Counted from the first letter of the stretch, positions 46,059-56,198 are shown. The stretch is DNA of 64,000 nucleotides from Anabaena sp. PCC 7108 (GCF_000332135.1 NZ_KB235896.1:4642356-4706355), one strand, 5' to 3'. A program made the numbers and translations. Notes: generated by a model from the sequence alone, not told the origin.

Positions 46059-47657
46059 TTACAACCCTATTTGTGCAGGAGTGCGAGTAGGTTTCAAGTC
46101 GTATTCTGCTGCTTTAAGGAGCGATCGCCCGGTCATTTCTGTTGGTTGGGGAAGCTGTAAAATATCGAGAATAGTGGGGGCAATGTCGGCTAACTTGCCA
46201 TCATTTCTCAATTCCACATTTGTTCCATATCCAGGTATTTTGACTTTTTCGCCTTCTACCAAGATCAAAGGAACTGGGTTAGTGGTGTGAGCCGTCCAAG
46301 GATTACCCTCATCATCTAGCATATACTCAGCGTTACCATGGTCAGCAGTAATAATTGCTGTGCCGCCAAATTTACCAATGGTGTCCAGGAGACGACCTAA
46401 ACAGCGATCAACTGTTTCAATAGCTGTAACTGTAGCTGGTATTTGTCCAGTATGCCCTACCATGTCTGGATTGGCATAGTTCATTACTACTAGGGAGTAG
46501 ATGCCCTTTTTCATCGCTGCGATCGCTACATCTGTCACTGCTTGTGCTGACATTGCCGGTTCTGAGTCATAAGTTGCCACCATCGGACTACTGACTAATT
46601 CCCGGTCTTCTCCATCACAAGGTTCCTCTAATCCCCCATTAAAGAAATAGGTGACGTGAGCATATTTTTCAGTTTCCGCAGTCCGAAACTGTTTTAAACC
46701 ATGATTAGCAATGACTTCCCCTAAAATATTACTCAGATTCTGGGGAGCAAAAGCCACAGATACTGGTAATTCAGGATCGTACTGGGTAAAAGTCACAAAA
46801 GACAGCGGCTTAATTTGCTGTCTTTCAAACCCATTAAATTTGGAACTCACAAAGGCTTGTGTCAGTTGTCTAGCGCGATCAGGGCGGAAGTTGAAAAATA
46901 TGACCCCATCTCCCGGTTCTACTGCGCCAGGGGCAATCCTAACTGGAAGCACAAACTCGTCAGTTATGCCTTCTGCGTAAGATGCTTGTAAGACTTCTAC
47001 AGCCGTGAGTCCATTACCCGCGCTATCTTGTGTCATCACCTGGTAGGCGCGTTCAACTCGATCCCAACGGTGGTCACGATCCATTGCATAATAGCGACCA
47101 CTAACGGTTACTATTTGCCCAATTCCAGCCTGATCTATGTAGTCTTGCAGCTGTGTAATTGCTTTGATACCCTCCTTGGGAGGGGTGTCACGTCCATCGG
47201 TAATGGCGTGGATACAAACTTGTGAAAGTTGCTGTTCTTTGGCTAAGTCAACTAGTCCAAATAGATGGGTTAGATGAGAATGTACCCCTCCATCAGAACA
47301 AAGCCCTACTAAATGCAACTTGCCATTAGATGAGCGAACTTCCTGGCAAATCTTGACAATTGCTGGGTTTAATGCTATTGAACCATCTTCTACTGCATCA
47401 GAGATGCGTACTAGTTCTTGAGGCACGACTCGCCCAGCGCCAATATTCAAATGACCAACTTCCGAGTTGCCCATTTGACCTTCTGGCAACCCTACAGCTT
47501 TTCCTGATGTGCGGATGGTTGTGTGGGGATAAACTGCCCATAAACTGTCCATGATTGGAGTTTTAGCAGCAGCTATTGCGTTTCCTCGCTTTTCCTCACA
47601 GTAGCCCCATCCGTCTAAAATGACTAGCACCACAGGAGCAACAGGTGCTTTGGTCAT
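46059..47657 (-). CDS. gpmI: 2,3-bisphosphoglycerate-independent phosphoglycerate mutase
   Basis: A 532-residue Mn-dependent mutase that interconverts 3- and 2-phosphoglycerate in glycolysis. Motifs: VVLVILDGWGYCEEKRGNAI, GQMGNSEVGHLNIGAGR with the phosphorylated Ser, HLVGLCSDGGVHSH, and IITADHGNAEYM…WTAHTTNPVPLI with metal ligands. I choose the ATG at 47657 (MTKAPVAPVV); the longer frame has no family match. Length is normal. Confidence 0.96.
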   Translation of the reverse strand: MTKAPVAPVVLVILDGWGYCEEKRGNAIAAAKTPIMDSLWAVYPHTTIRTSGKAVGLPEGQMGNSEVGHLNIGAGRVVPQELVRISDAVEDGSIALNPAIVKICQEVRSSNGKLHLVGLCSDGGVHSHLTHLFGLVDLAKEQQLSQVCIHAITDGRDTPPKEGIKAITQLQDYIDQAGIGQIVTVSGRYYAMDRDHRWDRVERAYQVMTQDSAGNGLTAVEVLQASYAEGITDEFVLPVRIAPGAVEPGDGVIFFNFRPDRARQLTQAFVSSKFNGFERQQIKPLSFVTFTQYDPELPVSVAFAPQNLSNILGEVIANHGLKQFRTAETEKYAHVTYFFNGGLEEPCDGEDRELVSSPMVATYDSEPAMSAQAVTDVAIAAMKKGIYSLVVMNYANPDMVGHTGQIPATVTAIETVDRCLGRLLDTIGKFGGTAIITADHGNAEYMLDDEGNPWTAHTTNPVPLILVEGEKVKIPGYGTNVELRNDGKLADIAPTILDILQLPQPTEMTGRSLLKAAEYDLKPTRTPAQIGL

Positions 47658-48010
47658 AGTAAAATTGCCCTTTACTTTTTGTAATATCCGAATGATACCA
47701 TTGCTAACCACCTCTGGAGGTTAAATTCTGCTGATTAATTTCTCAGGAAAGTTCATCTTCAAAAAATGGAAAAAATTTATTTTTTTCATAGATCCAATTT
47801 ACGTAAGTCAACGTATTTATATTCTAGAGAATGCAGCTTCTTGAAAAAGTAAGGGCATTAATCCATAAATTTTATCTGTCGCTCCAATCGCACTGGGAGT
47901 TAGGGATTGTTAAATAGTAACTATTCCCTAAGTTTTGTATGTGCATCAAGCGATACATTTTATTAGCACAGCGATCGCAGATTAAATATTCTCAAGGAGA
48001 CACTAAACTC
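47658..48010. other. divergent promoter region
   Basis: 353 bp between gpmI and the ferritin-like gene. AAGGAGA at 47994-48000 is the ribosome-binding site of the latter. No repeat or RNA gene recognised. Confidence 0.4.
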
Positions 48011-48652
48011 ATGGATTTTACAACCCCTCTAACGGTCAAGTCCTCCCGTCGTGGAGTTATAGTGACTGGAGCAATGGCTGGTGTTGCAGGTGCTTTAGGT
48101 TTACCACTAATTGCTCAAAAAGCTGAAGCTCAGTCTCTATTTGCTAAAAATGATTTAAAAGTCCTCAACAATGCACTTTACTACGAACATCAGGCCATTT
48201 GGGCTTATTCTTTTGCTGCGGGTAACTTAAGCAATACCGAAGTTGGCAAGGCCGTTTTAGCTCTGGCTCTCCGTAACCAAGCTGATCATAAACAGCATCG
48301 GGATGTTCTTACTGCTGCTGTCAAAAGTCTGGGAGGAAATCCAGCCAAGGCAGAGGCTAGTTATGATTTGTCATCTTACATCAATAACAACGAAGGTAAT
48401 GTAGATAGTGATGTGAATATTGCTAAGTTAGCACTGGCTTTAGAGGTAGATGCTGCGATCGCTTATACTCTAGAAGCCGCCAAGCTGAAAACCCCAAAAT
48501 TAATTACAGTTGGCGCTAGTATCGGTACTACTGAATCTGCCCATGCTGCCGCTATCCGTGCAACTTTTAAAAGTTTGGGTGTAAATATTGAAATCGTCCC
48601 CTCAGCTTTTGTCAGTCCAGATAACCGTGAGGCTTGGGTGCTGAAGGTATAA
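48011..48652 (+). CDS. ferritin-like protein with Tat-type signal
   Basis: A 213-residue protein. The signal SSRRGVIVTGAMAGVAGALG has a twin arginine and ends near AEA. The mature part is a ferritin-like four-helix bundle: NNALYYEHQAIWAYSFAAGN, LALRNQADHKQHRDVLTAAV, ALEVDAAIAYTLEAAK. Glu and His at the usual positions suggest a di-metal site. The function may be metal or oxidative-stress related. The ATG at 48011 has AAGGAGA 10 nt upstream. The gene is convergent with a cupin anti-sigma gene; its terminator lies between. Confidence 0.85.
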   Translation: MDFTTPLTVKSSRRGVIVTGAMAGVAGALGLPLIAQKAEAQSLFAKNDLKVLNNALYYEHQAIWAYSFAAGNLSNTEVGKAVLALALRNQADHKQHRDVLTAAVKSLGGNPAKAEASYDLSSYINNNEGNVDSDVNIAKLALALEVDAAIAYTLEAAKLKTPKLITVGASIGTTESAHAAAIRATFKSLGVNIEIVPSAFVSPDNREAWVLKV

Positions 48653-48686
48653 TAGCCCTACGAAAAATTAAAAAAGCTGATGACAG

Positions 48687-48720
48687 AACCCAACCAAATC
48701 TCGAAAATGTTGGGTTTCTC
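48687..48720 (+). terminator. terminator after the ferritin-like gene
   Basis: A perfect AACCCAAC / GTTGGGTT stem with a 14-nt loop, followed by TCTCTTCC. Confidence 0.7.
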
Positions 48721-48828
48721 TTCCGGAAGATCCTATGCAAACACCTCAATTTTATTCAACTTACACAAACCTATTTTGAATAATTGATGGCTAAATAGTC
48801 AGAATGCGATCCCCGGATTTCTCCATCT

Positions 48829-49446
48829 TCAATTTTCAGGATATTCATCATCCAGAGAAGCACGGAAAAAAAACATACAACCCCCACGAGTTTCAGGTGC
48901 GTGCATTGAACCTGGAGTAGAACGAATATAGTCACCTTGACCATATACTTCTTCACCGATGACTAAATCACCCTCCAGCATGAACATTTCCTCAACTCCA
49001 GCATGGCAATGAAGAGGATAACGAACACCCGCTGCGGCTCGGAATAAACCACTAACTTCTCGCTTAACTAAATCAGTATGCAATGTAGCTACCATCACAC
49101 CAGGGAGTCGATATAGTTGCCAATCTAAATCTTGCGATCTTACAAATGAATAAGGTAAACTAATTTCCTCTATTGGCTCAGAAATAGGTAATTCTGAAGA
49201 ATCACTAATACCAATTTTGTTGAATAGTCGATTTTTTAAATCAGTTGTCATTGGGACTGTGGGAACAGTATAGGAGATAGCAGCTACTGCTTCCTGCAAT
49301 TCTGCTAATTCCTCTGCTAATTCAGGATATTCAATAATTTTCTCCTCCACTAAATGACGCTCTGGATCATCGATAATATCAAGTGCATATAGTGGAGCTA
49401 ATTCACAAAAACAGTCATCTTTAGGGTTCATTACTTGTATTGGCAA
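48829..49446 (-). CDS. ChrR-like cupin anti-sigma factor
   Basis: A 205-residue protein. The N-terminal 80 residues are helical (ELAPLYALDIIDDPERHLVE, LAELQEAVAAISY), like the sigma-binding part of ZAS/ChrR proteins. It lacks a clear HxxxCxxC zinc motif there. The C-terminal cupin has PLHCHAGVEEMFMLEGDLVI and SMHAPETRGG, with His and Glu metal ligands. It lies 110 bp downstream of an ECF sigma gene on the same strand, as in RpoE-ChrR pairs that sense singlet oxygen. I infer a similar role. Confidence 0.83.
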   Translation of the reverse strand: MPIQVMNPKDDCFCELAPLYALDIIDDPERHLVEEKIIEYPELAEELAELQEAVAAISYTVPTVPMTTDLKNRLFNKIGISDSSELPISEPIEEISLPYSFVRSQDLDWQLYRLPGVMVATLHTDLVKREVSGLFRAAAGVRYPLHCHAGVEEMFMLEGDLVIGEEVYGQGDYIRSTPGSMHAPETRGGCMFFFRASLDDEYPEN

Positions 49447-49556
49447 TAATTCTCAATTATATGGCAATCTTTTACTCTGCTAAGTTATACGCCATCAATA
49501 GTCAGGATGCTAATTATGACTTAGTTTATTCATTTTTGATTTTTATTTGTTTAGTT

Positions 49557-50138
49557 TTATTTCCAGACAGCAATAGCAATTCGCAATTTATTTAAACCTA
49601 AGCGAATTCGAGTTTTGACTGTACCTACAGATAGCCCACTTTGAGCAGCAATCTGGCTATGGGTTAACCCGTGGTAATATGCCAATTCTATAACTTGCCG
49701 TTGTTCTTCTGGGATTTGCTTGAGAGCAGCTATTACCAGGGTTCGACGTTCTGAAATCAATACCTCTTCTATTGGATCTACGCTAACTTTTGCCGATTGG
49801 ATCTCTACATTGACTGAAGCTATTTTAGTTTTTGCTGTACGTTGTAAATAGCGTAAACGGTCTAAAACTCTACTTCGAGTCATCATCAACAGCCAGGTAT
49901 CAACTCGTGCTTTATTGGCATCATATTTTTCAGCAATTCGCCATACCTGAGAAAAAACATCCAAAACCACTTCTTCGCTTTCTTCAACTGATCCTAAACT
50001 CTTGAAAGCAATAGCATAAATGATTTGTGCATAGCGATCATATAACTGTGATAGTGCAGAATGATCCTGTTGAACAATTCGCTTCAACAGAGTTGATTCA
50101 TCAAGACTGATTTTCTCGTCTTCTGAAGGGAGTGACAT
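49557..50138 (-). CDS. ECF sigma-70 family factor
   Basis: A 193-residue ECF sigma factor. Region 2 reads LSQLYDRYAQIIYAIAFKSL, VVLDVFSQVWRIAEKYDAN, WLLMMTRSRVLDRLRYL. Region 4 has IPEEQRQVIELAYYHGLTHS and AQSGLSVGTVKTRIRLGLNK. It directs RNA polymerase to stress promoters. The next gene on the strand encodes a cupin anti-sigma-like protein, its likely partner. Upstream there is no same-strand neighbour within 190 bp. Confidence 0.93.
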   Translation of the reverse strand: MSLPSEDEKISLDESTLLKRIVQQDHSALSQLYDRYAQIIYAIAFKSLGSVEESEEVVLDVFSQVWRIAEKYDANKARVDTWLLMMTRSRVLDRLRYLQRTAKTKIASVNVEIQSAKVSVDPIEEVLISERRTLVIAALKQIPEEQRQVIELAYYHGLTHSQIAAQSGLSVGTVKTRIRLGLNKLRIAIAVWK

Positions 50139-50335
50139 CCTTATTTAAGCGCTAATTATGTTCCAGCAGTAAAAACTAACCACAGTGTATTGTAATATCC
50201 ATGTTCAACTTTTAGTCTTGAGAGGAATACTTAGGTACAAAATTTTTTTAATTCTCGAATAGATGGGGAACGATCCACAAAAAATCATGTATCGTCCCGC
50301 AGTTAGTCGTTAAGAAATTAATTGCAGTAGCTAAT

Positions 50336-52030
50336 TTACTTCTGCTTTGCTCCAGCTTTAGCAGCTTTAGCGGCTTTTTTCGCGGCTTTTTCGGCTTCTA
50401 TCGCTGCTAACTTAGCTAGTTCTTTCTCCTCAGCAATTTTGTTGAGATAGTAATGGTAATCTCCCAAATAAACCCGGAATTCACCATCACGAATTTCCAC
50501 AATTTTGTTAGCTACCTGAGAGATAAAATAACGGTCATGGGAAACTACAATCGCTGTACCATCATAGTTTTGCAAAGATTCTTCCAACATTTCCTTAGCT
50601 GGAATATCTAAGTGGTTTGTCGGCTCATCTAAAATGAGTAAATTTGCTGGACGTAAAAGCATTTTTGCCAATGCTAAACGAGCTTTTTCTCCCCCACTTA
50701 AAGCGGCAACTTTCTTAAATACAGTATCACCAGCAAATAAAAATCTTCCCAACAATGTGCGGACTTCTTCGTTTGTCCAGTCAGGAACTTCATCATGGAT
50801 AGTTTCCATGACGGTTTTATTCAAGTCTAAAGCTTCGGCTTGGTTCTGCTCAAAGTAGCCAGGAATAACGTTATGATCGCCTAATTTTACTATTCCTTCT
50901 GTGGGTGGTTCTGCACCCATAATAATTTTCAACAGGGTGGATTTACCAGCACCATTGGGACCGAGAAAGGCGATTCTATCTCCTCTTTCAATTAAGAGAT
51001 TTGCCGCCAAAAATAAAATTTTATCCCCATAAATATGGGTTAAATCTTTAATTTCCACCACTTCTCGACCGCTGCGAGGTGCGGGGGGAAAACGGAAATG
51101 TAGAGTTCTCACACCGGCTATCGGTGCTTCGATGCGTTCAATTTTGTCTAGCTGTTTTTCCCGGCTTTTTGCTTGGGTACTGCGGGTTGCACTAGCGCGA
51201 AATCGGTCTACAAAGGTTTGCTGTTTTTCTATTTCTTTTTGTTGACGTTCAAAGGCACTTAATTGTGCTGATTGATTTTCAGCTTTTTGTTCCAGGTATG
51301 AGGAGTAATTACCGAGGTATGTACTAGAAACACCACGTTCAGTTTCGACAATTTGATTGCAGAGGCGGTCAAGAAACTCCCGGTCATGGGACACTATCAC
51401 CATCGGGGTAATGAGTCCTCTGAGGTAATTTTCTAACCACTCAATGGTTTCTAAGTCCAGATGGTTTGTCGGTTCGTCCAGTAGCAATAAGTCTGGCTTT
51501 TGTAAAAGGATTTTACCCAAACTCATCCGCATTTGCCAACCACCGGAAAAAGCACTTACTAAGCGATCGCTATCCTCTACCTGAAATCCCATTTCTGGTA
51601 AAATCTTGCCAATGCGAGCATCTAAGTTGTAGCCATCTAACGCTTCAAATTGCCGCTGTAAGCGATCTAATTTGTGGATTAGTTCGTCCAATTCCTCTGG
51701 ATTCGCTGTTTCCATTTCTTGCGGGATGTGTGTTAAAGCCATTTGTACTTCGTTGGCTTCTTTAAACACAGTCCAAAATTCTTCTCTGACCGTGCGGGTA
51801 GGGTCTACCTCAAACTCTTGATTGAGATAAGCTATGTGTAAGCTATTAGGACGAATAATTTCACCAGCGGTGGGTTCTATTTCCCCAGAGATGATTTTCA
51901 ATTGTGTGGACTTTCCCGCACCGTTAACACCGACTAAGCCAATGCGATCGCCTGGTTTGACTTCCCAGTTGACATCTTTAAGAACTTCGCCTGTAGGATA
52001 AATTTTACTTATATGTTCTAATCTTAGCAT
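50336..52030 (-). CDS. ABC-F family ATPase
   Basis: A 564-residue soluble protein with two ABC domains and no membrane helices. First domain: GVNGAGKSTQLKI, FSGGWQMRMSLGKILLQKPD, LLLLDEPTNHLDLETIEWLE. Second: GPNGAGKSTLLKI, LSGGEKARLALAKMLLRP, LDEPTNHLDIPAKEMLEES. The linker (about 240-310) is charged. The C-terminus is a Lys/Ala repeat (KAAKKAAKAAKAGAKQK). ABC-F proteins act on ribosomes or in repair. I cannot assign the subfamily with confidence. Confidence 0.93.
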   Translation of the reverse strand: MLRLEHISKIYPTGEVLKDVNWEVKPGDRIGLVGVNGAGKSTQLKIISGEIEPTAGEIIRPNSLHIAYLNQEFEVDPTRTVREEFWTVFKEANEVQMALTHIPQEMETANPEELDELIHKLDRLQRQFEALDGYNLDARIGKILPEMGFQVEDSDRLVSAFSGGWQMRMSLGKILLQKPDLLLLDEPTNHLDLETIEWLENYLRGLITPMVIVSHDREFLDRLCNQIVETERGVSSTYLGNYSSYLEQKAENQSAQLSAFERQQKEIEKQQTFVDRFRASATRSTQAKSREKQLDKIERIEAPIAGVRTLHFRFPPAPRSGREVVEIKDLTHIYGDKILFLAANLLIERGDRIAFLGPNGAGKSTLLKIIMGAEPPTEGIVKLGDHNVIPGYFEQNQAEALDLNKTVMETIHDEVPDWTNEEVRTLLGRFLFAGDTVFKKVAALSGGEKARLALAKMLLRPANLLILDEPTNHLDIPAKEMLEESLQNYDGTAIVVSHDRYFISQVANKIVEIRDGEFRVYLGDYHYYLNKIAEEKELAKLAAIEAEKAAKKAAKAAKAGAKQK

Positions 52031-52383
52031 GAAGTGTCTCTCAGGTAGGGGATAGGTGATTGGGAGGAAGAGCTAACGCCGTTTTCAATCTTAACAAAAT
52101 TTAACTACAAATTTACAGCAGAGATTTGAGAAAATCAGGGAGAAACTTTGGCTGTAATTTAAACATCCAGAAGAATTTAGGAGTAAGTAGGGGTTTAACA
52201 CTGCTAAACCTACAGGAATAAAACTACCTTTGTAGCTGATTTTGGTTTAACTAATTCTGGGGGTTTAAGTAAAGAGCAACTAAAAGCAGCAAGTATGCTA
52301 AACGGTCTCTAAATCTTCGTTACAAAACTTAATTATATATCCCCAGTCAGACCGGAGACACTATTACAAATTACAAATTAATT
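52031..52383. other. intergenic region, no gene seen
   Basis: 353 bp upstream of the ABC-F gene with no supported gene. Part of it precedes the decayed antiporter fragment. Confidence 0.4.
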
Positions 52384-52686
52384 ACACCTACTTGGTGGGT
52401 AATTACGATATTAATGATTATTATTGCTATTGTTGCTAAAGGGATTGCTTGTACATCAGCAGTGAAATTAGCTGGAGAAAATTGGTGTCAATCGACAACA
52501 ATTAGGGTGCTGATCAATGCTCACGGTTGAATAGAGTTAATTATCCTCAATATTGGAATTGAATAAGGTATAATTACCATCTTATTCACTATCATGGTAA
52601 TTGTGAGTATACTGATGGTATTTCCACTCGTAAACATTTTATTACACAATACAAATTACCAACAACTATTTGCTGTATTAGAATAG
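52384..52686 (+). pseudogene. decayed fragment of a CPA2 cation:proton antiporter
   Basis: One continuous frame reads TPTWWVITILMIIIAIVAKG, IACTSAVKLAGENWCQST, LINAHG-stop-IELIILNIGIE-stop-GIITILFTIMVIVSI. It parallels the intact antiporter downstream, which has ASALGWMMNTRGLTELIVLN and IGLELGVITPLLFTMLVVMA. Two in-frame stops (52528, 52564) and the absence of a start show it is dead. It covers only about 100 codons of the membrane domain and lies about 400 bp before the intact gene. Confidence 0.8.
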
Positions 52687-53087
52687 AGATACATATATAA
52701 TTAGATATTATCAATTTATTGCTTGATGAGATTAGTTGAAATTAATTATTTCTATTTTTAACGGAAATTTATAGTTATAACCTTGTTTTAATTAACATTT
52801 AACTTTTTTGAGGGCAGTTCAAGCGTTATTAATACAAAAATTGAGATAGAAGACTCCTAAAATATAGATATTACAGAGTTTATCTTGGCCTAGCTAAGGT
52901 ATGAGTCATTTTTTGATTAGCGAGGTAAATAATCACCATAATTTTTTACCCGGTTTCTAGAATAAGTAACAATAATTAACACAATAAATGTGTAGAATAC
53001 ACCCTGAGGATGTTGAACAAGGTTGACATTTTGTCGCGGTTTCAAGAATCATCTTAGGGAACCCGGATAGTCTGTTGAGAGGAAACT
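52687..53087. other. leader of the antiporter gene
   Basis: 401 bp, AT-rich, without a supported gene. It should hold the antiporter promoter. GAGAGGAAA at 53077-53085 is close to the start codon at 53088. Confidence 0.4.
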
Positions 53088-55304
53088 ATGCACACAGTTA
53101 TTCTAGTCCTGGTTGAGGTGCTAATTGTTATTGGAATGTCACGGCTAGTAGGCTTGGTATTTCGTTCAATTAAGCAACCATTGGTAATTGGTGAGATTGT
53201 TGCCGGCATTATGCTCGGTCCATCTTTATTCGGTTTGATTGCTCCTGATCTAGCAGCTAGTGTGTTTCCACCAGAAACAATTCCTTTCCTGAATGTTTTA
53301 TCTCAGGTAGGACTGATATTTTTCATGTTTTTGATTGGTTTGGAGCTAAATCCCAAATATCTCAGCGGTAACTTACAAGCAGCCGTGCTGATTTCAAATA
53401 TCAGCATTATTGTTCCTTTTTCTCTAGCAACGATTTTATCTTTGCTGCTTTATCCCCTGGTTTCTAATGGGACTGTCTCCTTCACCGCCTTCGCATTATT
53501 TTTAGGGGCGGCGATGTCAATTACAGCTTTTCCTGTGTTGGCGCGAATTATTACCGAGAATAATTTACAGGGAACACGTTTGGGAACATTAGCATTAACT
53601 TGTGCCGCCGTTGACGATGTGACAGCATGGTGTATTTTAGCCGTAGCGATCGCAGTTGCTCGCAATGGTAGTATCGATCAAAAAGCAGTCCTGACTATTA
53701 TTGAAAGCTTACTCTACATAGGTTTTATGTTTACAGTCGGGCGTTGGTTTCTCCAACGTCTAGTTACTCATTACCGACGTGCTGGACGTTTGAGCCAATT
53801 TGTTCTGGCTTTAATTTATATGGGAGTTGTGGCTTCTGCTCTCATTACCGAATTTATTGGCATTCACCTAATTTTTGGTGCATTTTTATTAGGAGCAGTC
53901 ATGCCTAAAAATGCCGAATTAGTCAGAGAATTAGCCATAAAAACGGAAGACTTCGTCTTAATTTTTTTGCTACCAATATTTTTCGCCTACAGTGGTTTAC
54001 GGACGCAAATTGGTTTACTCAACCGTCCTGAATTATGGCTGCTGTGTGCATTAGTTTTAGGAGTAGCGATCGCAGGCAAGTATATTGGTGCTTATGTAGC
54101 TGCTCGCATCAGCGGTATTAACAAACGAGAAGCTTCCGCCCTCGGTTGGATGATGAATACTCGTGGTTTAACTGAACTAATAGTATTAAATATTGGTTTA
54201 GAATTGGGCGTAATTACACCATTGCTGTTTACCATGCTGGTAGTTATGGCTTTAGTAACCACATTTATGACCTCACCATTGCTGGAATGGACATATCCAA
54301 AACGCCTCATCAAATTGGATGTGGTAGAGCCAGAAACAGAAGAGGAAACAGATATAAGTGCTATAGTTAGTAGCGAATCTTACGTTAAAGCCTACCGCAT
54401 CTTAGTACCAGTAGCGAATCCTAGTACACAAAAAGGGTTACTACAGTTAGCAGTAGCATTAGCGCAGCCTAACTCTGGCATCGCTCTTAACCATCGACAG
54501 CCATCTATTATCAATCCTCTCAGTCTCATTGAACTAGAAGAAGACTACGGTTTTCAAAGTACCCCAACCGAAGCTAACCGACTAATTGCCGAGCGTCACC
54601 AGCAGCTAGAAGAATTAATTAACACCTTAGAACCACTGACAACACACTCGAATATACATCCCATTGTTCGCATATCCAGCAATGTCGCTAGAGAAACAGC
54701 CCAGATTGCTCAAATCGAACAACCAGATTTAATTCTGGTGGGATGGCATCGTCCAGCTTTTAGTAATAATCGTTTAGGTGGACGAGTTGGACAAATTCTG
54801 ACTACCGCACCAGTAGATGTGGCCGTATTTGTAGACAGAGGAAGTGAACGCTTAGAAAGTTTACTAGTTCCCTACTCTGCAAATATCCATGATGATTTAG
54901 CACTTATACTCGCTCTGCGGCTGTTGATTCATCGTGATACTTGTATGTTGCAGATTTTACAAGTTTTATCAGGAAATCACTCCCAAGATGATTTAAGTTA
55001 TGAACTACAAGCAATGATTAGGCAATTACCATCTCATGTCAGCGATCGCATTGAAATCAACACTGTCACCGCACCAGAACCTATGCAAGCCGTAGTTTCT
55101 GCCTCTGAAAATGTTGATTTAACCATTGCTGGTACTAGTCGCGCTTGGGGTATTGAAAGACAAACTCTAGGACGATACACAGATGAACTAGCAATAAAAT
55201 GCCGTTCTTCACTACTCATTACCCGTCGTTATAGTCAAGTTACCTCTCATCTCAGTACCCTACTCTCGGAAGTTAACAGCCAAGAAATAATTCATAACTC
55301 GTAA
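53088..55304 (+). CDS. CPA2 cation:proton antiporter with USP domain
   Basis: A 738-residue Na+/H+ or K+/H+ exchanger. The membrane domain (about 1-400) has IKQPLVIGEIVAGIMLGPSL, AMSITAFPVLARIITENNLQ, AAVDDVTAW with the acid pair, and MMNTRGLTELIVLNIGLELG. The C-terminal part (about 430-720) is a universal-stress-type region (YRILVPVANPSTQKGLLQLA, LLVPYSANIHDDLALILALR). Such proteins control ion balance and pH at the cytoplasmic membrane. Length and motifs are intact, in contrast to the dead fragment upstream. Confidence 0.93.
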   Translation: MHTVILVLVEVLIVIGMSRLVGLVFRSIKQPLVIGEIVAGIMLGPSLFGLIAPDLAASVFPPETIPFLNVLSQVGLIFFMFLIGLELNPKYLSGNLQAAVLISNISIIVPFSLATILSLLLYPLVSNGTVSFTAFALFLGAAMSITAFPVLARIITENNLQGTRLGTLALTCAAVDDVTAWCILAVAIAVARNGSIDQKAVLTIIESLLYIGFMFTVGRWFLQRLVTHYRRAGRLSQFVLALIYMGVVASALITEFIGIHLIFGAFLLGAVMPKNAELVRELAIKTEDFVLIFLLPIFFAYSGLRTQIGLLNRPELWLLCALVLGVAIAGKYIGAYVAARISGINKREASALGWMMNTRGLTELIVLNIGLELGVITPLLFTMLVVMALVTTFMTSPLLEWTYPKRLIKLDVVEPETEEETDISAIVSSESYVKAYRILVPVANPSTQKGLLQLAVALAQPNSGIALNHRQPSIINPLSLIELEEDYGFQSTPTEANRLIAERHQQLEELINTLEPLTTHSNIHPIVRISSNVARETAQIAQIEQPDLILVGWHRPAFSNNRLGGRVGQILTTAPVDVAVFVDRGSERLESLLVPYSANIHDDLALILALRLLIHRDTCMLQILQVLSGNHSQDDLSYELQAMIRQLPSHVSDRIEINTVTAPEPMQAVVSASENVDLTIAGTSRAWGIERQTLGRYTDELAIKCRSSLLITRRYSQVTSHLSTLLSEVNSQEIIHNS

Positions 55305-55333
55305 TTTGTAATTGGATGCAAAGAATCCTAGGT

Positions 55334-55403
55334 TGGGTTTTAGCAATATCTTATAGGGTATAAAATAAAACCCAACAAATATAGAAAAATGTTGGGTTTT
55401 GTT
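55334..55403 (+). terminator. tandem stem-loops after the antiporter gene
   Basis: TTGGGTTTT pairs with AAAACCCAA, and AACCCAAC (55369-55376) pairs with GTTGGGTT (55391-55398), followed by TTGTTCC. The two stems share one arm, so they are mutually exclusive. Confidence 0.65.
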
Positions 55404-55522
55404 CCATTCCTCCGAGGTAGCAAACTACCATAACCGCCAAGGTACTTAATGTCATTTCCCCCTAATCCTTGACTTCATCTGTTGTGTATTAGGTAATTCA
55501 TTCTCATCACCCATCATCAATA

Positions 55523-56026
55523 ATGAACAACTTCAACTTCAAATCTTTAGCGATATCTGGAATAGCGATCGCTTTAGCCCTCATCTTATTCAAAACTGTC
55601 ACTGCTTATGGCACAAATAATTTACACGCTACGAGTCTTATTCACAGTCTTTATCGTCTCACCCTAGTCAAAAACTTACCAAACTGTGAACAGACAAACC
55701 CTCTGATATTAAATATTCAACAGTCTGGTATTTATCTCAATGCCTCTCTGCTACCAGCTAATACAAACGCAGATACTGAGAAAAAGTTTACTCTTACAGG
55801 TAAATTACAAAATCAAGAATTACATTTATCTGGAAAAATGGACTACTCAAATCTTTGTTCTCTTCCTGCTTCCCAGAATAGTTTAATACAAACTATCACC
55901 ATTCAAATGCCAGCAGTTGATAAACCTAATATTTCCGGTCAAATAAATATCAATGGCAATCCCACAATTTTAGAATTTACTGCTTTACCAGAAACTGAAA
56001 AAACTCCCAAATCGAATAGCCACTAA
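55523..56026 (+). CDS. exported hypothetical protein
   Basis: A 167-residue protein with a signal peptide or anchor (SLAISGIAIALALILFKTVT, residues 8-27). The mature part alternates strands (LILNIQQSGIYLNASLLPAN, FTLTGKLQNQELHLSGKMDY, ISGQININGNPTILEFTALP). Two cysteines (NCEQT, LCSLP) could form a disulfide. I do not recognise the family. It follows the antiporter on the same strand but behind terminators. Confidence 0.65.
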   Translation: MNNFNFKSLAISGIAIALALILFKTVTAYGTNNLHATSLIHSLYRLTLVKNLPNCEQTNPLILNIQQSGIYLNASLLPANTNADTEKKFTLTGKLQNQELHLSGKMDYSNLCSLPASQNSLIQTITIQMPAVDKPNISGQININGNPTILEFTALPETEKTPKSNSH

Positions 56027-56198
56027 TACTATTTCCTATCATGTTTGGGTCAAAACTCATAATTACAGAACCGCCGGGAGAGTTTTTTGGATAACTAAAC
56101 TAAGCGAACATAATATCAATCCTAAATTGATACAAATGGATAGATGTAGAAACACGGAGATGTATTTATAGTTTTAGTCAAGTGAGTTAACATAAAAC

